Shown here one piece after another: positions 24,371-33,057 of a stretch of 33,614 nucleotides of DNA. Both the position numbers and the translations under genes were made by a program. Below the pieces are notes generated by a model that was not told the DNA's origin, did not search any database, and was given only the letters and a program-made list of their open reading frames with translations. Origin of the DNA: Verrucomicrobiota bacterium (GTDB taxonomy: Bacteria > Verrucomicrobiota > Verrucomicrobiia > Limisphaerales > SIBE01); assembly GCA_016209525.1 (NCBI GenBank), contig JACQWK010000092.1, forward strand, positions 1 through 33,614. The letters are read 5' to 3'. Each line of letters starts with the position of its first letter. Position 1 is the first letter of the stretch.

Positions 24371-24463
24371 GCGGTCAGTTAAGTGGAAGCGCCCCATACC
24401 GTCAATTGGCAAACCGAGGCGGGGGGGTGAGGCGGAAGTGCGTAAGGCCTCAGTCTCGCCGGG

Positions 24464-24497
24464 CGTAGCGCAGATTTCCAATCCATCCGTATCCGCC
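24464..24497. repeat. Degenerate GTAGCGCAG-family fragment
   Basis: CGTAGCGCAGATTTCCAATC at 24464 followed by CGTATCCGCC matches the left arm of the 713-847 and 17783-17915 elements, but the right arm is missing. It lies between recF and the small lipoprotein gene. Confidence 0.5.
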
Positions 24498-24623
24498 AAG
24501 AGCGCCGTGACTTGCCCGAATTCTTCGTCCTCGTCCTCGAAGCCGGCAGTGGCGAGGATGAGCACGAGCACGAGGACCGCTTGGATGCGGCTCCGCCGCC
24601 ACCGGAAGCGAAGCGCGGCCGCG

Positions 24624-25706
24624 TTAGGACTCGGCAAGTTTCACAATCCCCGCCTCGACTTCCCATCGCGTCAAGTCTCGTCCCAATTCCGCCGGCCAAT
24701 CCTCCCTCGTGACGGTCATGAAGACTTGGCTGCGCGCGCGGTGCGCGCGTCCCAAGAGCGGAAGCAATCCGCCTCTTCGCTTCGCATCCAACTCCCCCAT
24801 GATATCGTCGATCAAGAGCACGGGCGCGGTTCCATGAATCCCGGTCAAATATTCGGCCTGAGCCATTTTGAGGGCGATCGCGATCGACCGTTTCTGACCT
24901 TCGCTGGCAAATTGAGCGGCGGACCGGGCTTCGAGCAGCAAGCGAATCTCGTCCCGGTGCGGCCCCACGACCGTGGAGCGTAGCGCCAGCTCGCGGGACC
25001 TCGATTGAGCCAATTCGACCGCGAAATCGTTCTGAACAGACGGTTGGTACTCCAGGCGCAACTCTTCCTCATCGGTGGCGATCCGGCGGTAGGCCAGCCT
25101 CGCCAAAGGCGAGAAGCGAGGCATCAATTCCCGGCGATGTTGGATCAGTTGGGAGCCGGTCGCGAGGAGTTCGTGGGTAAAACTCTCCAGGGCGACGGCA
25201 TCCAAGAGCCGCCGTTTGAGCAGCGCGTTTCTGGAACGGAGGGCTCGGGTGTAACGCTGCAGCAGCGCGAGGTACGTGGGATGGGTCTGCGCGAGCAGGA
25301 GATCCAAGAAACGGCGGCGCCGGCTTGCCGCGCCCTTAATCAACTGAAGGTCCTCGGTGCAGAAAACCACGGCGCGAAAGGTGCCAAAATAATCCGCCAA
25401 CTTGCGGACGGCGCGGCCGTCCAACGTGAGTCTTCGCGCCTGGGAAGACCAGTACATTTTGACCTCATGCTCGCCCTGTCCGATGACGTTCCCGCCAACG
25501 AAGTAACCCGCGCGCCCGTGGCGCGTCATCTGGGCGCCTCCGGCGCCTCGAAACGAGCGGAGGGTGGCCAGCAGGTAGATCGCTTCCAAGATGTTTGTTT
25601 TGCCTTGCGCGTTGTTGCCGATCAGCAAATGAAAGCCGGGCGAAAGATCCAGGTCGAGCCGGGCATAATTGCGAAAGTCCCGCAGCCGTAAGTGCGCCAA
25701 GTGCAC
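24624..25706 (-). CDS. recF: DNA replication and repair protein RecF
   Basis: This 360-residue protein is an SMC-like ATPase that loads RecA at ssDNA gaps with RecO and RecR. It starts at a GTG. The N-terminal signature LRLRDFRNYARLDLDLSPG is followed by Walker A GNNAQGKT (30-37) and NILEAIYLLATLRSFRG, all hallmark RecF. The ABC-type signature FASEGQKRSIAIALKMAQAE and Walker B PVLLIDDIMGELD occur near the end. Length matches the family. It is the last gene of a minus-strand group of three, 37 nt after the membrane nuclease-fold gene. It is not beside dnaA/dnaN or gyrB here, unlike in many genomes. Confidence 0.96.
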   Translation of the reverse strand: MHLAHLRLRDFRNYARLDLDLSPGFHLLIGNNAQGKTNILEAIYLLATLRSFRGAGGAQMTRHGRAGYFVGGNVIGQGEHEVKMYWSSQARRLTLDGRAVRKLADYFGTFRAVVFCTEDLQLIKGAASRRRRFLDLLLAQTHPTYLALLQRYTRALRSRNALLKRRLLDAVALESFTHELLATGSQLIQHRRELMPRFSPLARLAYRRIATDEEELRLEYQPSVQNDFAVELAQSRSRELALRSTVVGPHRDEIRLLLEARSAAQFASEGQKRSIAIALKMAQAEYLTGIHGTAPVLLIDDIMGELDAKRRGGLLPLLGRAHRARSQVFMTVTREDWPAELGRDLTRWEVEAGIVKLAES

Positions 25707-25743
25707 GCAGAGGAATTACCCGTTTGGCCGCCGGCATGTCAGT

Positions 25744-26322
25744 TCAATTCTCCGCGCTGGCTTCTTCCCAAAACCCCAGTTTCCGCTCCTTCGCTTTCCG
25801 CTCGGCCCGCAACAGCGGGTAAATCTCCCCCAGAGGCAGGCTTTTGAGATAGCTTCGGTTCAGCCGCGCGAGGCCCGCTTCAACCAGAGCCGCGTTGAGG
25901 TTCGTTTCGCCCGCGTACACAACGCCCAAGCCGGCGCGTTGCACGGTCAGAAATGTCGCCGCGACCCGAACAGAATTCGAAAGGATGCGCTGGGTGAGGT
26001 AAGCACGGCTCTCCTGCTTTAACCGGGCAACCGACTTCTCGGCGCCCCCTCCGGAGGAGATCGGTTCGATTCCGGCCAACTGAAAATTGAACACCGCTCC
26101 CGCTTCGGCTTTCATCTGAAACGAATACTCGCCGGTGATTCCAAGAACTTTGCCCGAGACCGACTCCATCGGTTGGCGAGGCCTTTCACGGCTGGCTTCC
26201 AATGCCTCGGCCAAGTCAATGATCGGGGAAAAAACAGACCGCTTTTGATAGACGAAAATCCCCAGCCACACGCACAGGCCGGCAAAGATCAGCAACGATA
26301 GCTTTCGCAACAGGTGAAACAT
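25744..26322 (-). CDS. Membrane-anchored staphylococcal-nuclease-fold protein, probably inactive
   Basis: This 192-residue protein has one N-terminal membrane anchor (about 9-25, LSLLIFAGLCVWLGIFVY) and an extracytoplasmic C-terminal half resembling an SNase/TNase fold: FNFQLAGIEPI, SVRVAATFLTV, NLNAALVEAGLARLNRSYL, LLRAERKAKERKLGFWEE. The last two segments are the usual 'N..LV..GLA' and 'A...K.GLW' ends of thermonuclease-like domains. The catalytic arginines and the DTPE acid motif are not visible where expected: LAGIEPI stands for L.GIDTPE, and RAGLGVVY for D.YGR.LA. So the nuclease activity is doubtful and it may be a binding domain. It sits 3 nt after the upstream membrane protein gene and 37 nt before recF. 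Confidence 0.7.
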   Translation of the reverse strand: MFHLLRKLSLLIFAGLCVWLGIFVYQKRSVFSPIIDLAEALEASRERPRQPMESVSGKVLGITGEYSFQMKAEAGAVFNFQLAGIEPISSGGGAEKSVARLKQESRAYLTQRILSNSVRVAATFLTVQRAGLGVVYAGETNLNAALVEAGLARLNRSYLKSLPLGEIYPLLRAERKAKERKLGFWEEASAEN

Positions 26323-26325
26323 GGC

Positions 26326-26970
26326 CTAATCGCCCTTCGCGCCTGGGTCGGTTTCAAACAGGCGGATTCGAGGGTTTCGCTGCACCTCCGGCGGCTCCGG
26401 CGCCGGCGGCACGGCGACTTTGACCGGCTCGGGCTGGACCGTCCGTTCGAGGGTCATGAGCAGCAAGTTCACTTCGGGATTGTGGTGCGGCCGGGGATCG
26501 ACCCCGTGCTTGCGGAGGACCGCGAAGGCCTGCAAGCAATTCTGCGCATTGTCAAACTTGAAGACTTCGCGCGCATAGACTTTCTCCAACCACGAGCCGG
26601 GCCGCGCGCTTTTCAAGCCTATGACGAAGGCGGTCGGTTGGTCCGGATGATGGATGCCTTCCAAGAAACAGAGCAGAGCCGCGCAACGCCGCCACCCTCG
26701 GTCTCGCACCCAGTAGATGAGCCGCAGCAAATAATTTCTGCGTTCGACGTAAGTGCTCTTGGTGATCGTGCCGGTGATGGGCTCGCTGATCTTGGCGCCG
26801 AAATACGGCGCCCAAACGAGGGCGTTCACGATGGCAAGCAGGACGCAGACCGCTAAATGAAACGCGCCCATCACATCGCCCGATTCGGGATGCGCCGCCG
26901 CATAGCGCCGGGTGACGACGATTCCATAGAAGAGCGCCCCGCCAAAAACGACTCTTAGGATGACGAGCAT
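26326..26970 (-). CDS. Membrane protein of unknown function upstream of recF
   Basis: This 214-residue protein has two predicted membrane helices (about 3-20, ILRVVFGGALFYGIVV, and about 36-54, FHLAVCVLLAIVNALVWAP). A soluble domain follows (about 75-185) with TYVERRNYLLRLIYWVRDRG and EKVYAREVFKFDNAQNCLQA, which looks helical and repeat-like, then a Pro/Val-rich tail. I do not recognise the family. Spacing of 3 nt to the nuclease-fold gene implies one transcript with recF. The function is not inferable beyond an envelope location. Confidence 0.7.
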   Translation of the reverse strand: MLVILRVVFGGALFYGIVVTRRYAAAHPESGDVMGAFHLAVCVLLAIVNALVWAPYFGAKISEPITGTITKSTYVERRNYLLRLIYWVRDRGWRRCAALLCFLEGIHHPDQPTAFVIGLKSARPGSWLEKVYAREVFKFDNAQNCLQAFAVLRKHGVDPRPHHNPEVNLLLMTLERTVQPEPVKVAVPPAPEPPEVQRNPRIRLFETDPGAKGD

Positions 26971-26994
26971 ATCAAATTATTGCATACCTTCATG

Positions 26995-27165
26995 CACCCC
27001 GGCCCTCTCCCCATCCGATGGGGAGAGGGTGTCCGCAGGACGGGTGAGGGGTGTTTCAAGCAGAGCCTTCGCACAATTATTGACGAGACCGTTGGATGAA
27101 CGACAGGTCGGCGCTTGTAGTCCCGGCTTTAGCCGGTTCGGGCCGCCTAAAGGCGGGACTACAAA
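26995..27165. repeat. Two palindromic repeats downstream of the pilT-like gene
   Basis: CCCTCTCCCCATC (27003-27015) is perfectly inverted at 27017-27029, a 13-bp stem of the same family as 3-33 and 33511. TTGTAGTCCCG (27115-27125) is inverted as CGGGACTACAA (27154-27164), with inner GGCTTTAGCC and CGCCTAAAGGCG. They fill most of the 316-nt gap 26971-27286. Neither is followed by a T-run on the minus strand, so a terminator role is unproven. No gene is seen. Confidence 0.75.
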
Positions 27166-27286
27166 CCTTCCGCGTGTAGTCCATCCCACGGTCTCCTCTG
27201 TAAGCTCATCATAAGCGTTCATCAGAATAGTGGTGAGGGTTAGTCTTCTATTCACTGCAAAAAACGGCGGCAATCCACAGAGCCGT

Positions 27287-28402
27287 TCATTCGTCAGGTT
27301 TTAGGATTGGCGTGTGGGTGATGATGCCGCGAAGGGTCAGGTCAAGCTTATGTTTGTTCACTGCGTAATGAAGGGCCGTCTCCCGGGAAATGATCCCGGC
27401 GGCCAGCAACTCCGTCAGATACTGATCGAACGTGTGCATCCCTTGGTTTAAGGAAACCTCGATAATAGCCGTCAGCAACTCCAGATTGTTCGTCCGAATC
27501 GCTTCTTGCACGCCCCCATCCCGCCTCATGATCTCCAAACAGGGCGTGCGCGTTCCGTTCATGTTTGGGATCAGACGCTGGCAAATCACCGAATTGATAT
27601 TGCGCGCGAGCAAACTGCTGATGTTGGCTTGTTCCGAAGCCGGGTAGTACTCCCGGATTCGTCCAATCGCTTGGGCGACCGAATCCGCATGCAGAGTCGT
27701 GACCACCAGGTGTCCCGTCTCAGCGGCCTGCATCGCGGCAAAGATGCTTTCCTTGTCGCGGATTTCCCCGACGAAAATGACATTCGGGTCTTGGCGCATG
27801 GCGTTCCGAATTCCATCGGCAAACGACGCCGTGTCCATGCCGACTTCGCGCTGTTCGAACTGGGCCTGACAGTCTTCGAAGACGTACTCAATCGGATCCT
27901 CGATGGTGATGATCCGGCACGCGAGGCTTTCGTTGATCTCCTGGAGCAGAGCGCGCAGCGTGGTGCTTTTGCCTTGCCCGGTTGAACCCGTGGCCAGAAC
28001 CAGGCCGCGCGGATCCTGGATGAGTTCCTTCAATGACTCGGGCAACTGCAGGTCTCGCAACTTCAATCGCTGCTGGGGGATCGTGCGGAAGGAGAAGGAT
28101 TGCGTTCCCTTCTGTTTGCTGAAATTCGCGCGATAGCGCTGGCGCCTGTAATAGAAGCTGAGATCGAGCTCCGCGGCCTGTTCGATGCGCGCGCAGAGCG
28201 CGGGAGAAAAGGTTTCCCGCAAGGCCTCATTGATTTCCTCCGGAGTCGGACAAGGGAAGGTTTCGGCTGGAAGACGCAGCAATTTTCCGTGAACCCTGAT
28301 GGCGTAGGGCCGGCCCGCTTGCGCGTGGAGATCGGTGGCCTCCTGCGCGCCGCAATGGTCCAGCAGCCGGCTCAACTTGGTGTTCTCTCGGACCTGTTCC
28401 AT
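27287..28402 (-). CDS. PilT/PilU-like type IV pilus retraction ATPase
   Basis: This 371-residue secretion ATPase powers pilus disassembly in the PilT family. The N-terminal PAS-like part includes SRLLDHCGAQEATDLHAQAG and a basic YRRQRYRANFSKQKG. The ATPase core has Walker A GSTGQGKST (139-147), the Asp box IITIEDPIEYVFED, the PilT block QFEQREVGMDTASFADGIRN, Walker B NVIFVGEIRD (207-216) and the His box TGHLVVTTLHAD (229-240). Walker A has Gln where PilT usually has Ser, and the expected AIRNLIREGK motif is replaced by AIRTNNLELLTAIIEVSLNQ, so it may be a PilT paralogue or PilU. No other pilus gene is in the window. The start at 28402 lies 117 nt from a divergent gene. Confidence 0.9.
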   Translation of the reverse strand: MEQVRENTKLSRLLDHCGAQEATDLHAQAGRPYAIRVHGKLLRLPAETFPCPTPEEINEALRETFSPALCARIEQAAELDLSFYYRRQRYRANFSKQKGTQSFSFRTIPQQRLKLRDLQLPESLKELIQDPRGLVLATGSTGQGKSTTLRALLQEINESLACRIITIEDPIEYVFEDCQAQFEQREVGMDTASFADGIRNAMRQDPNVIFVGEIRDKESIFAAMQAAETGHLVVTTLHADSVAQAIGRIREYYPASEQANISSLLARNINSVICQRLIPNMNGTRTPCLEIMRRDGGVQEAIRTNNLELLTAIIEVSLNQGMHTFDQYLTELLAAGIISRETALHYAVNKHKLDLTLRGIITHTPILKPDE

Positions 28403-28482
28403 TTCAGGCCAATTCCAGGTGTCACGACGGTTTTAGCATTACCGATGCCAGCGACGGGTCAGTCTGCGTCCAGGTTCATGGC

Positions 28483-28511
28483 TTGTCAGCCTGGCATTCC
28501 GCCAGTATCCT
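28483..28511 (+). promoter_or_regulatory. Candidate sigma-70 promoter
   Basis: TTGTCA (28483-28488) and TATCCT (28506-28511) are separated by 17 nt. The predicted start of transcription is at or next to the ATG at 28520, which would make the mRNA leaderless. The pair is found in the short divergent spacer between the pilT-like gene and the HTH-like gene. This is a motif match only. Confidence 0.3.
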
Positions 28512-28519
28512 GTCCGCGC

Positions 28520-28882
28520 ATGAGAACTGATTCGATCACAAAATACGTCGCCTTGCGCCGAGCCCTGCTCAACGAAAAGGCCAAATTGGAAGCCGGCCTG
28601 GCCCGGATTAACCAGGCGCTGTCGGTTGATTCGCCTCGTTCGGTTCCGGCCGTATCCAAGCACAAGCCCGCCCGCGCTCCGCGGCTGAAAAACCGAATGT
28701 CACTGAGAGCCGCAGTGATCCAAGTGACCAAAGCGAAACCGCTCACGAAGCCTGAAATCCTCGGGGCTGTTCAGAAACTTGGCTATCGCTTCGCTTCGGC
28801 CCAGCCGATGCGTTCGCTGAACACTATCCTGTACACCAATCGGCAGTTCAAGAATTCCGGAGGTAAGTTCAGCCCGGCTTGA
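28520..28882 (+). CDS. Small HTH-like protein upstream of hisF
   Basis: From ATG 28520 the protein has 120 residues; the frame is open further upstream, but that part lies antisense to the pilT-like gene. An N-terminal helix ([20 protein letters not shown]) likely forms a coiled coil. A basic linker ([15 protein letters not shown]) precedes a compact winged-helix-like domain: [59 protein letters not shown]. The '[15 protein letters not shown]....P..SL...LY....F...GGKF' pattern resembles HARE-HTH-type domains and is common among small uncharacterised verrucomicrobial proteins. DNA binding is likely but the target is unknown. It ends 16 nt before hisF and could be co-transcribed with it. Confidence 0.65.
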   Translation: MRTDSITKYVALRRALLNEKAKLEAGLARINQALSVDSPRSVPAVSKHKPARAPRLKNRMSLRAAVIQVTKAKPLTKPEILGAVQKLGYRFASAQPMRSLNTILYTNRQFKNSGGKFSPA

Positions 28883-28898
28883 GAGGCTGAGCTGTGGC

Positions 28899-29672
28899 AT
28901 GCTCGCCAAACGCGTCATTCCGTGTCTCGATGTTCATGATGGGCAAGTGACCCGCGGGGTTCAGTTCGGCAGAGCGGAGAAGGGTGAACTGCGCAATGTG
29001 GGTGATCCCGTCGAGTTGGCCGTCCGTTACAACGACCAGGGCGCCGACGAGATGGTATTCTTCGACATCACCGCCAGTGCTCACGGACGCGCGACCATGG
29101 TGGACGTGATCGAGCGCGTAGCCCTGCGTTGTTTTATGCCCTTAACCGTGGGAGGCGGCATCCGTACCCTCGAGGACATGCAGGTGATGCTCAAGGCGGG
29201 CGCCGACAAGGTGAGCATCAACTCGGCGGCCTTGGCCAATCCCGACCTGATCCGCCAGGGAGCCGAAAAGTTTGGCAGCCAATGTATCGTCGTCTCCATC
29301 GATGCGAAACGGGTCGGTCCAGACCGGTGGGAAGTCTTTTCCCATGGAGGGCGGAAACCGACGGGTTTGGAAGCCGTGAGCTGGGCGCGGCGAGCCGTCG
29401 GCTTGGGCGCCGGCGAAATCGTTCTCAACAGTATCGACGCGGACGGCACAAAAGCCGGGTTTGACCTCGAAATCACGCGGCGGACCAGCGAGGCGGTCGG
29501 AGTGCCGGTCGTGGCCAGCGGCGGCGCCGGGACGCTTGAACATATGGCGTCGGTGCTGCTCGAAGGCAAGGCGGATGCGGTGCTGGCGGCCAGCATTTTC
29601 CATTTTGGCGAGTTCACGGTGAGTGAGGTGAAGCGGTTCCTGGCTCAGAGGAATATCCCGGTTCGAATTTGA
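28899..29672 (+). CDS. hisF: Imidazole glycerol phosphate synthase subunit HisF
   Basis: This 257-residue TIM-barrel cyclase uses ammonia from HisH to convert PRFAR into imidazole glycerol phosphate and AICAR in histidine synthesis. The catalytic aspartates are present: D11 in [19 protein letters not shown] and D135 in VVSIDAKR. Phosphate-binding loops [29 protein letters not shown] and [11 protein letters not shown] are intact, and the length matches the family. hisI follows after 12 nt and trpE after that; hisH and hisA are not in the window. Confidence 0.97.
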   Translation: MLAKRVIPCLDVHDGQVTRGVQFGRAEKGELRNVGDPVELAVRYNDQGADEMVFFDITASAHGRATMVDVIERVALRCFMPLTVGGGIRTLEDMQVMLKAGADKVSINSAALANPDLIRQGAEKFGSQCIVVSIDAKRVGPDRWEVFSHGGRKPTGLEAVSWARRAVGLGAGEIVLNSIDADGTKAGFDLEITRRTSEAVGVPVVASGGAGTLEHMASVLLEGKADAVLAASIFHFGEFTVSEVKRFLAQRNIPVRI

Positions 29673-29684
29673 GGATGTGCGGTT

Positions 29685-30074
29685 ATGAGCTTTTACGACC
29701 AACTTAAATTTAATCAGGACGGGCTGATTCCCGCGATTATCCAGGAACAATCGAGCGGCCGCGTTCTTATGATGGCTTGGATGAACCGCGCAGCTATCGA
29801 GAAGACCGTCGCCTCGCGGAAGACGCATTTTTGGAGCCGATCGCGGCAGAAATTCTGGATAAAGGGCGAAACCAGCGGCCACACGCAGACCGTCAAAGAC
29901 ATCTCGTTCGATTGCGATGGGGACACGCTTTTGATTCAAGTGGAGCAGATTGGGGCGGCCTGCCACGAAGGCTATCATTCCTGCTTCTTCCGTTCGGTGG
30001 ATGAGAGTGGAACGGACCATCAAGTGACCGAGCCGCGGCTGGCCACTCCGGAACAAATCTACAAGAACAAGTGA
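29685..30074 (+). CDS. hisI: Phosphoribosyl-AMP cyclohydrolase HisI
   Basis: This 129-residue protein opens the purine ring of PR-AMP in the third step of histidine synthesis. It has the family signatures [35 protein letters not shown], and the metal site [20 protein letters not shown] followed by GYHSCFF. The Asp-x-Asp-x-Asp magnesium ligands and zinc-binding cysteines are present. It is the stand-alone form, without the HisE pyrophosphohydrolase domain found in some HisIE fusions. The ATG is preceded by GAGG, 12 nt after hisF; trpE begins 16 nt later. Confidence 0.96.
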   Translation: MSFYDQLKFNQDGLIPAIIQEQSSGRVLMMAWMNRAAIEKTVASRKTHFWSRSRQKFWIKGETSGHTQTVKDISFDCDGDTLLIQVEQIGAACHEGYHSCFFRSVDESGTDHQVTEPRLATPEQIYKNK

Positions 30075-30090
30075 TGGATACGCTGATCCC

Positions 30091-31656
30091 ATGTACTCAC
30101 CCACGGCAGAAGACTTCGTAACGCTGGCCGCGAGCGGCAATTTGATACCGGTGACTCGCCGGTTGCTCGCCGACTTCGAAACCCCCCTCTCCGCCTACCG
30201 CAAGATTCGGGGGCAAGGAGAGTCGTTCCTATTCGAATCCGTCGAAGGCGGGGAGCATTTGGGGCGCTACTCGTTCGTCGGCTGCAATCCCGTCGCGGTC
30301 GTCCGCCAGAAGGGCAACCGCGTTGAGCATTTTGAGAACGGCAAGCTGGTGCAATCCTTCGTCGTGTCGCGGGAGCCGTCTTCGGACGCCGCGCCAACTG
30401 TCAAGGACGGTCTCGAAGTCGTCGAGCTGGTTTTGAAAAAGTTTCGCCCCGTGCCGCTACCCTCTCTTCCGCGCTTTACCGGAGGCGCAGTCGGTTTCAT
30501 CGGCTACGAATTCATCCATGACATCGAGCCGGTGGTGCCTCGGCCTCCGAAGGACGCGCTTTCGACCCCCACGCTCTATTTCCTCGTTGCGGACGAACTG
30601 CTGGTTTTTGATCGGGTCACGCAGACGTTGACGGTCCTTGTCAACGCGATGATCGACGATTCGGCAAAGCCGTTGGAGGCCTACGAAAACGCGATTGGAG
30701 AGATCGAACGCATCGTGTCGCTGCTGGAGCAGCCTTCCGAGTATGCTCCCGTCACGCTGCCGCAGGAAGTCGGCACGATTCCATTCGAGTCGAACGTGGC
30801 GAAGGAGAAATTCCTGGACAACGTGCTCAAAGCAAAGGAGTACATCACCGCAGGCGACATCATCCAAGTGGTCGGTTCCCAGCGCTTTTCGACCGACGTC
30901 CAAGCCGCTCCTCTGGACATCTATCGCGCCGCCCGGTCCATCAACCCTTCGCCCTACATGTTCCTGTTGGAGTTGGACGGTTTCAGTCTGGTGGGCGCGT
31001 CTCCAGAAATCCACGTCCGATGCGAGGACTCCAACGTCGAAATACGTCCCATCGCCGGCACGCGGCCCCGCGGTCGGACCCCCGAACAGGATTTCGCAAA
31101 CGAGAAGGAGCTCCTGGCCGATCCGAAAGAGCGCGCCGAGCATGTGATGCTCGTGGACCTGGCCCGGAACGACATCGGACGCGTTTGCGATTTTGGGTCG
31201 GTGCAAGTGAAAGACCTGATGGTCATCGAACGGTACAGCCACGTCATGCACATCGTTTCCCAGGTGGAGGGGCGCTTGTCGGCCGGCCGGACGCCCTTTG
31301 ATTTGATGCGGGCCACGTTTCCGGCCGGGACGTTGAGCGGCGCTCCGAAAATCCGCGCCATGCAGATCATTTCCGAACTGGAACAGACGACCCGCGGACC
31401 TTACGGCGGATGCGTGGGCTACTTCTCTTTCAATGGGAATCTGGATTGTTGCATCACGATTCGCACGGCCCTCATCAAGGACGGCAAAGCCTACGTGCAA
31501 GCGGGCGGAGGCTGGGTGAACGATTCGACGCCCGAAGGGGAGTTCCAAGAAACCGTGAACAAATCCAAGGCGATGCTCAAAGCGGTGGCGCTGGCGGAAA
31601 GTTTCACGCGGGCTCAGCTACCGGTCTTGAAGGGCGACTGCGGAACAAACTTGTAG
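30091..31656 (+). CDS. trpE: Anthranilate synthase component I
   Basis: This 521-residue enzyme makes anthranilate from chorismate with ammonia supplied by TrpG, the first committed step of tryptophan synthesis. The N-terminal domain has the tryptophan-feedback segment SFLFESVEGGEHLGRYSFVG. The chorismate-binding domain (about 240-505) has IQVVGSQRFSTDV, RPIAGTRPRGRTPEQDF, HVMLVDLARNDIGRV, FPAGTLSGAPKIRAMQII, GPYGGCVGYFSFNGNLD and QAGGGWVNDSTPE. All catalytic and magnesium residues appear intact. It follows hisI closely, giving a mixed his/trp cluster. The last 14 codons overlap the 3' end of the convergent PqaA-like gene by 43 nt. Confidence 0.96.
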   Translation: MYSPTAEDFVTLAASGNLIPVTRRLLADFETPLSAYRKIRGQGESFLFESVEGGEHLGRYSFVGCNPVAVVRQKGNRVEHFENGKLVQSFVVSREPSSDAAPTVKDGLEVVELVLKKFRPVPLPSLPRFTGGAVGFIGYEFIHDIEPVVPRPPKDALSTPTLYFLVADELLVFDRVTQTLTVLVNAMIDDSAKPLEAYENAIGEIERIVSLLEQPSEYAPVTLPQEVGTIPFESNVAKEKFLDNVLKAKEYITAGDIIQVVGSQRFSTDVQAAPLDIYRAARSINPSPYMFLLELDGFSLVGASPEIHVRCEDSNVEIRPIAGTRPRGRTPEQDFANEKELLADPKERAEHVMLVDLARNDIGRVCDFGSVQVKDLMVIERYSHVMHIVSQVEGRLSAGRTPFDLMRATFPAGTLSGAPKIRAMQIISELEQTTRGPYGGCVGYFSFNGNLDCCITIRTALIKDGKAYVQAGGGWVNDSTPEGEFQETVNKSKAMLKAVALAESFTRAQLPVLKGDCGTNL

Positions 31657-33032
31657 TTCGTCTTGTCCGGCACGACGCGGACGTTGGTCGTGACCTTGAG
31701 CGGCGTCCCGCGCGGGCCGGCGTAGGTCAATTCCACCACGAAGGCAGTCCAACCCTGCGCCGGCTCCGTCACTCGCGCGACATACACGCCGTCCTTTGCT
31801 TCCAGGATGCCGCTGGTCCATTTCTTGCCGAAGGTCTCGACGCGGAAGTCGCGCGCTTCTGGATTTGTCGCCTGCCAGACCCTGACTTCTTGGGGCGCGT
31901 CGATCGTTTTCACTCGGATCGAGCCGTCTTTTCCCAGGGTCCAGTTGAACCGGGGCAGCGGCGCCCGAGTGAGGACGGAATCATAGAACGCTTGCAGTGT
32001 CGTCCAGGCATCCGTTTCTTTGAGGGAGTGATCCGCGTTGGGGACGTAACGCAAATACTTCAGGCCCGGCAGATCTTCGAAATAGAATTGCGAGGAGTCC
32101 GGGAGAAAGAACTGGTCGCCCGTCGCGTTGATGAGAAGCTTCGGCATCGTGTAACGCTCCCGATATTCGTAAGGTTCTTCGATCTTGGCCAGCGCCTGGA
32201 ATTGCGGCGTGCCCATCCAGTTCATGATGCCGTGGTTCGTGTAATCGCCGACGGCCGGCGCCCAGAATCCATAAGCGGCATAATGATGCTGCATGGACGG
32301 CTGCATATTGAGCACGTCGATCACAATCGGCACAATGGCCACCACGCGTTTGTCCACGGCCGCGGTGGTCCAGGTCGTCCAGCCCCGCTTGGAGCCCCCG
32401 GCGACGACGAAGCCGTCGATTTTCGCGGCGCCCCCTTCCGGCGAGGCGCAAAAGGCCGTCATCGTGTCCATCGCGCGGACGGCGCTCTTGGTCATTGGCA
32501 GGCGCGCCGGCCAACGCTCGTCGCCGGTGCGCAGAAATTTGTCCCAGGTGTAGGCGATGAGGTCGTCTTCGACGCGCTTTTGGCCGTCGTGGTTGAAGAC
32601 GAGCGGCTGGTTGGGGACATTGCGCAGCTCGGCGACCACCGATTTCGTCTCCGACGCGATGCGCACAGCGTTTCCATCGGGCCCTTTCGGCGGGCCTTTG
32701 TCATTGCTCCCTCCTCCGATTATGAGCAGCGCCTTGGAGCTGGTGACTTCGTCAGGACGCGTGATGATGAGCCAATGTTTCCAAATGGGCGAATCAACCT
32801 CGGCGGCGGTCAGCCAGGCTTGGGACGTCATCTCCAGGATGAAGGCGGATACGCCCGGCGCTTTGACCGAGTTCAGGATTCGAAAGCTGTAGTTCGTATC
32901 GCGCGCGGCGACGTAGCGATCCAAGGCTGTGAGCGCTCTAGCTTGGGCTGGGGCTTGGGCTTTGGCCTCGATCGCGAAGTGCAGGAAAGCGGCAACGCAC
33001 GCGGCACGCAACGCGAACGATGGCGCTTGCAT
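31614..33032 (-). CDS. Exported PqaA-like alpha/beta-hydrolase-fold protein
   Basis: The open frame reaches 33251, but the part before ATG 33032 is repeat-like, and 33032 gives a good signal peptide (MQAPSFALRAACVAAFLHFA, cleavage near EAKAQA). The mature form of the 472-residue protein matches the PhoPQ-activated pathogenicity-related (PqaA) family: LTALDRYVAARDTNYSF, SKALLIIGGGSNDKGPPKG, LIAYTWDKFLRTGDERWPAR, LPMTKSAVRAMDTMTAF. The nucleophile elbow is GGSKRGWTTW (serine in G-G-S-K-R-G). Acid/histidine candidates lie in INATGDQFFLPDSS and YVPNADHSL. A C-terminal beta domain (about 370-472) is fused. Function in this family is poorly defined; a hydrolase acting in the periplasm or outside is likely. 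It overlaps trpE tail to tail by 43 nt. Confidence 0.88.
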   Translation of the reverse strand: MQAPSFALRAACVAAFLHFAIEAKAQAPAQARALTALDRYVAARDTNYSFRILNSVKAPGVSAFILEMTSQAWLTAAEVDSPIWKHWLIITRPDEVTSSKALLIIGGGSNDKGPPKGPDGNAVRIASETKSVVAELRNVPNQPLVFNHDGQKRVEDDLIAYTWDKFLRTGDERWPARLPMTKSAVRAMDTMTAFCASPEGGAAKIDGFVVAGGSKRGWTTWTTAAVDKRVVAIVPIVIDVLNMQPSMQHHYAAYGFWAPAVGDYTNHGIMNWMGTPQFQALAKIEEPYEYRERYTMPKLLINATGDQFFLPDSSQFYFEDLPGLKYLRYVPNADHSLKETDAWTTLQAFYDSVLTRAPLPRFNWTLGKDGSIRVKTIDAPQEVRVWQATNPEARDFRVETFGKKWTSGILEAKDGVYVARVTEPAQGWTAFVVELTYAGPRGTPLKVTTNVRVVPDKTNYKFVPQSPFKTGS

Positions 33033-33057
33033 CTGGCGGTTCAAACCACGAAATCGA

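Noticed and set aside
27003-27029. Intrinsic terminator for the pilT-like gene
   Set aside because: The stem is perfect but has almost no loop and no following T-run on the transcribed strand; it matches the dispersed repeat family.
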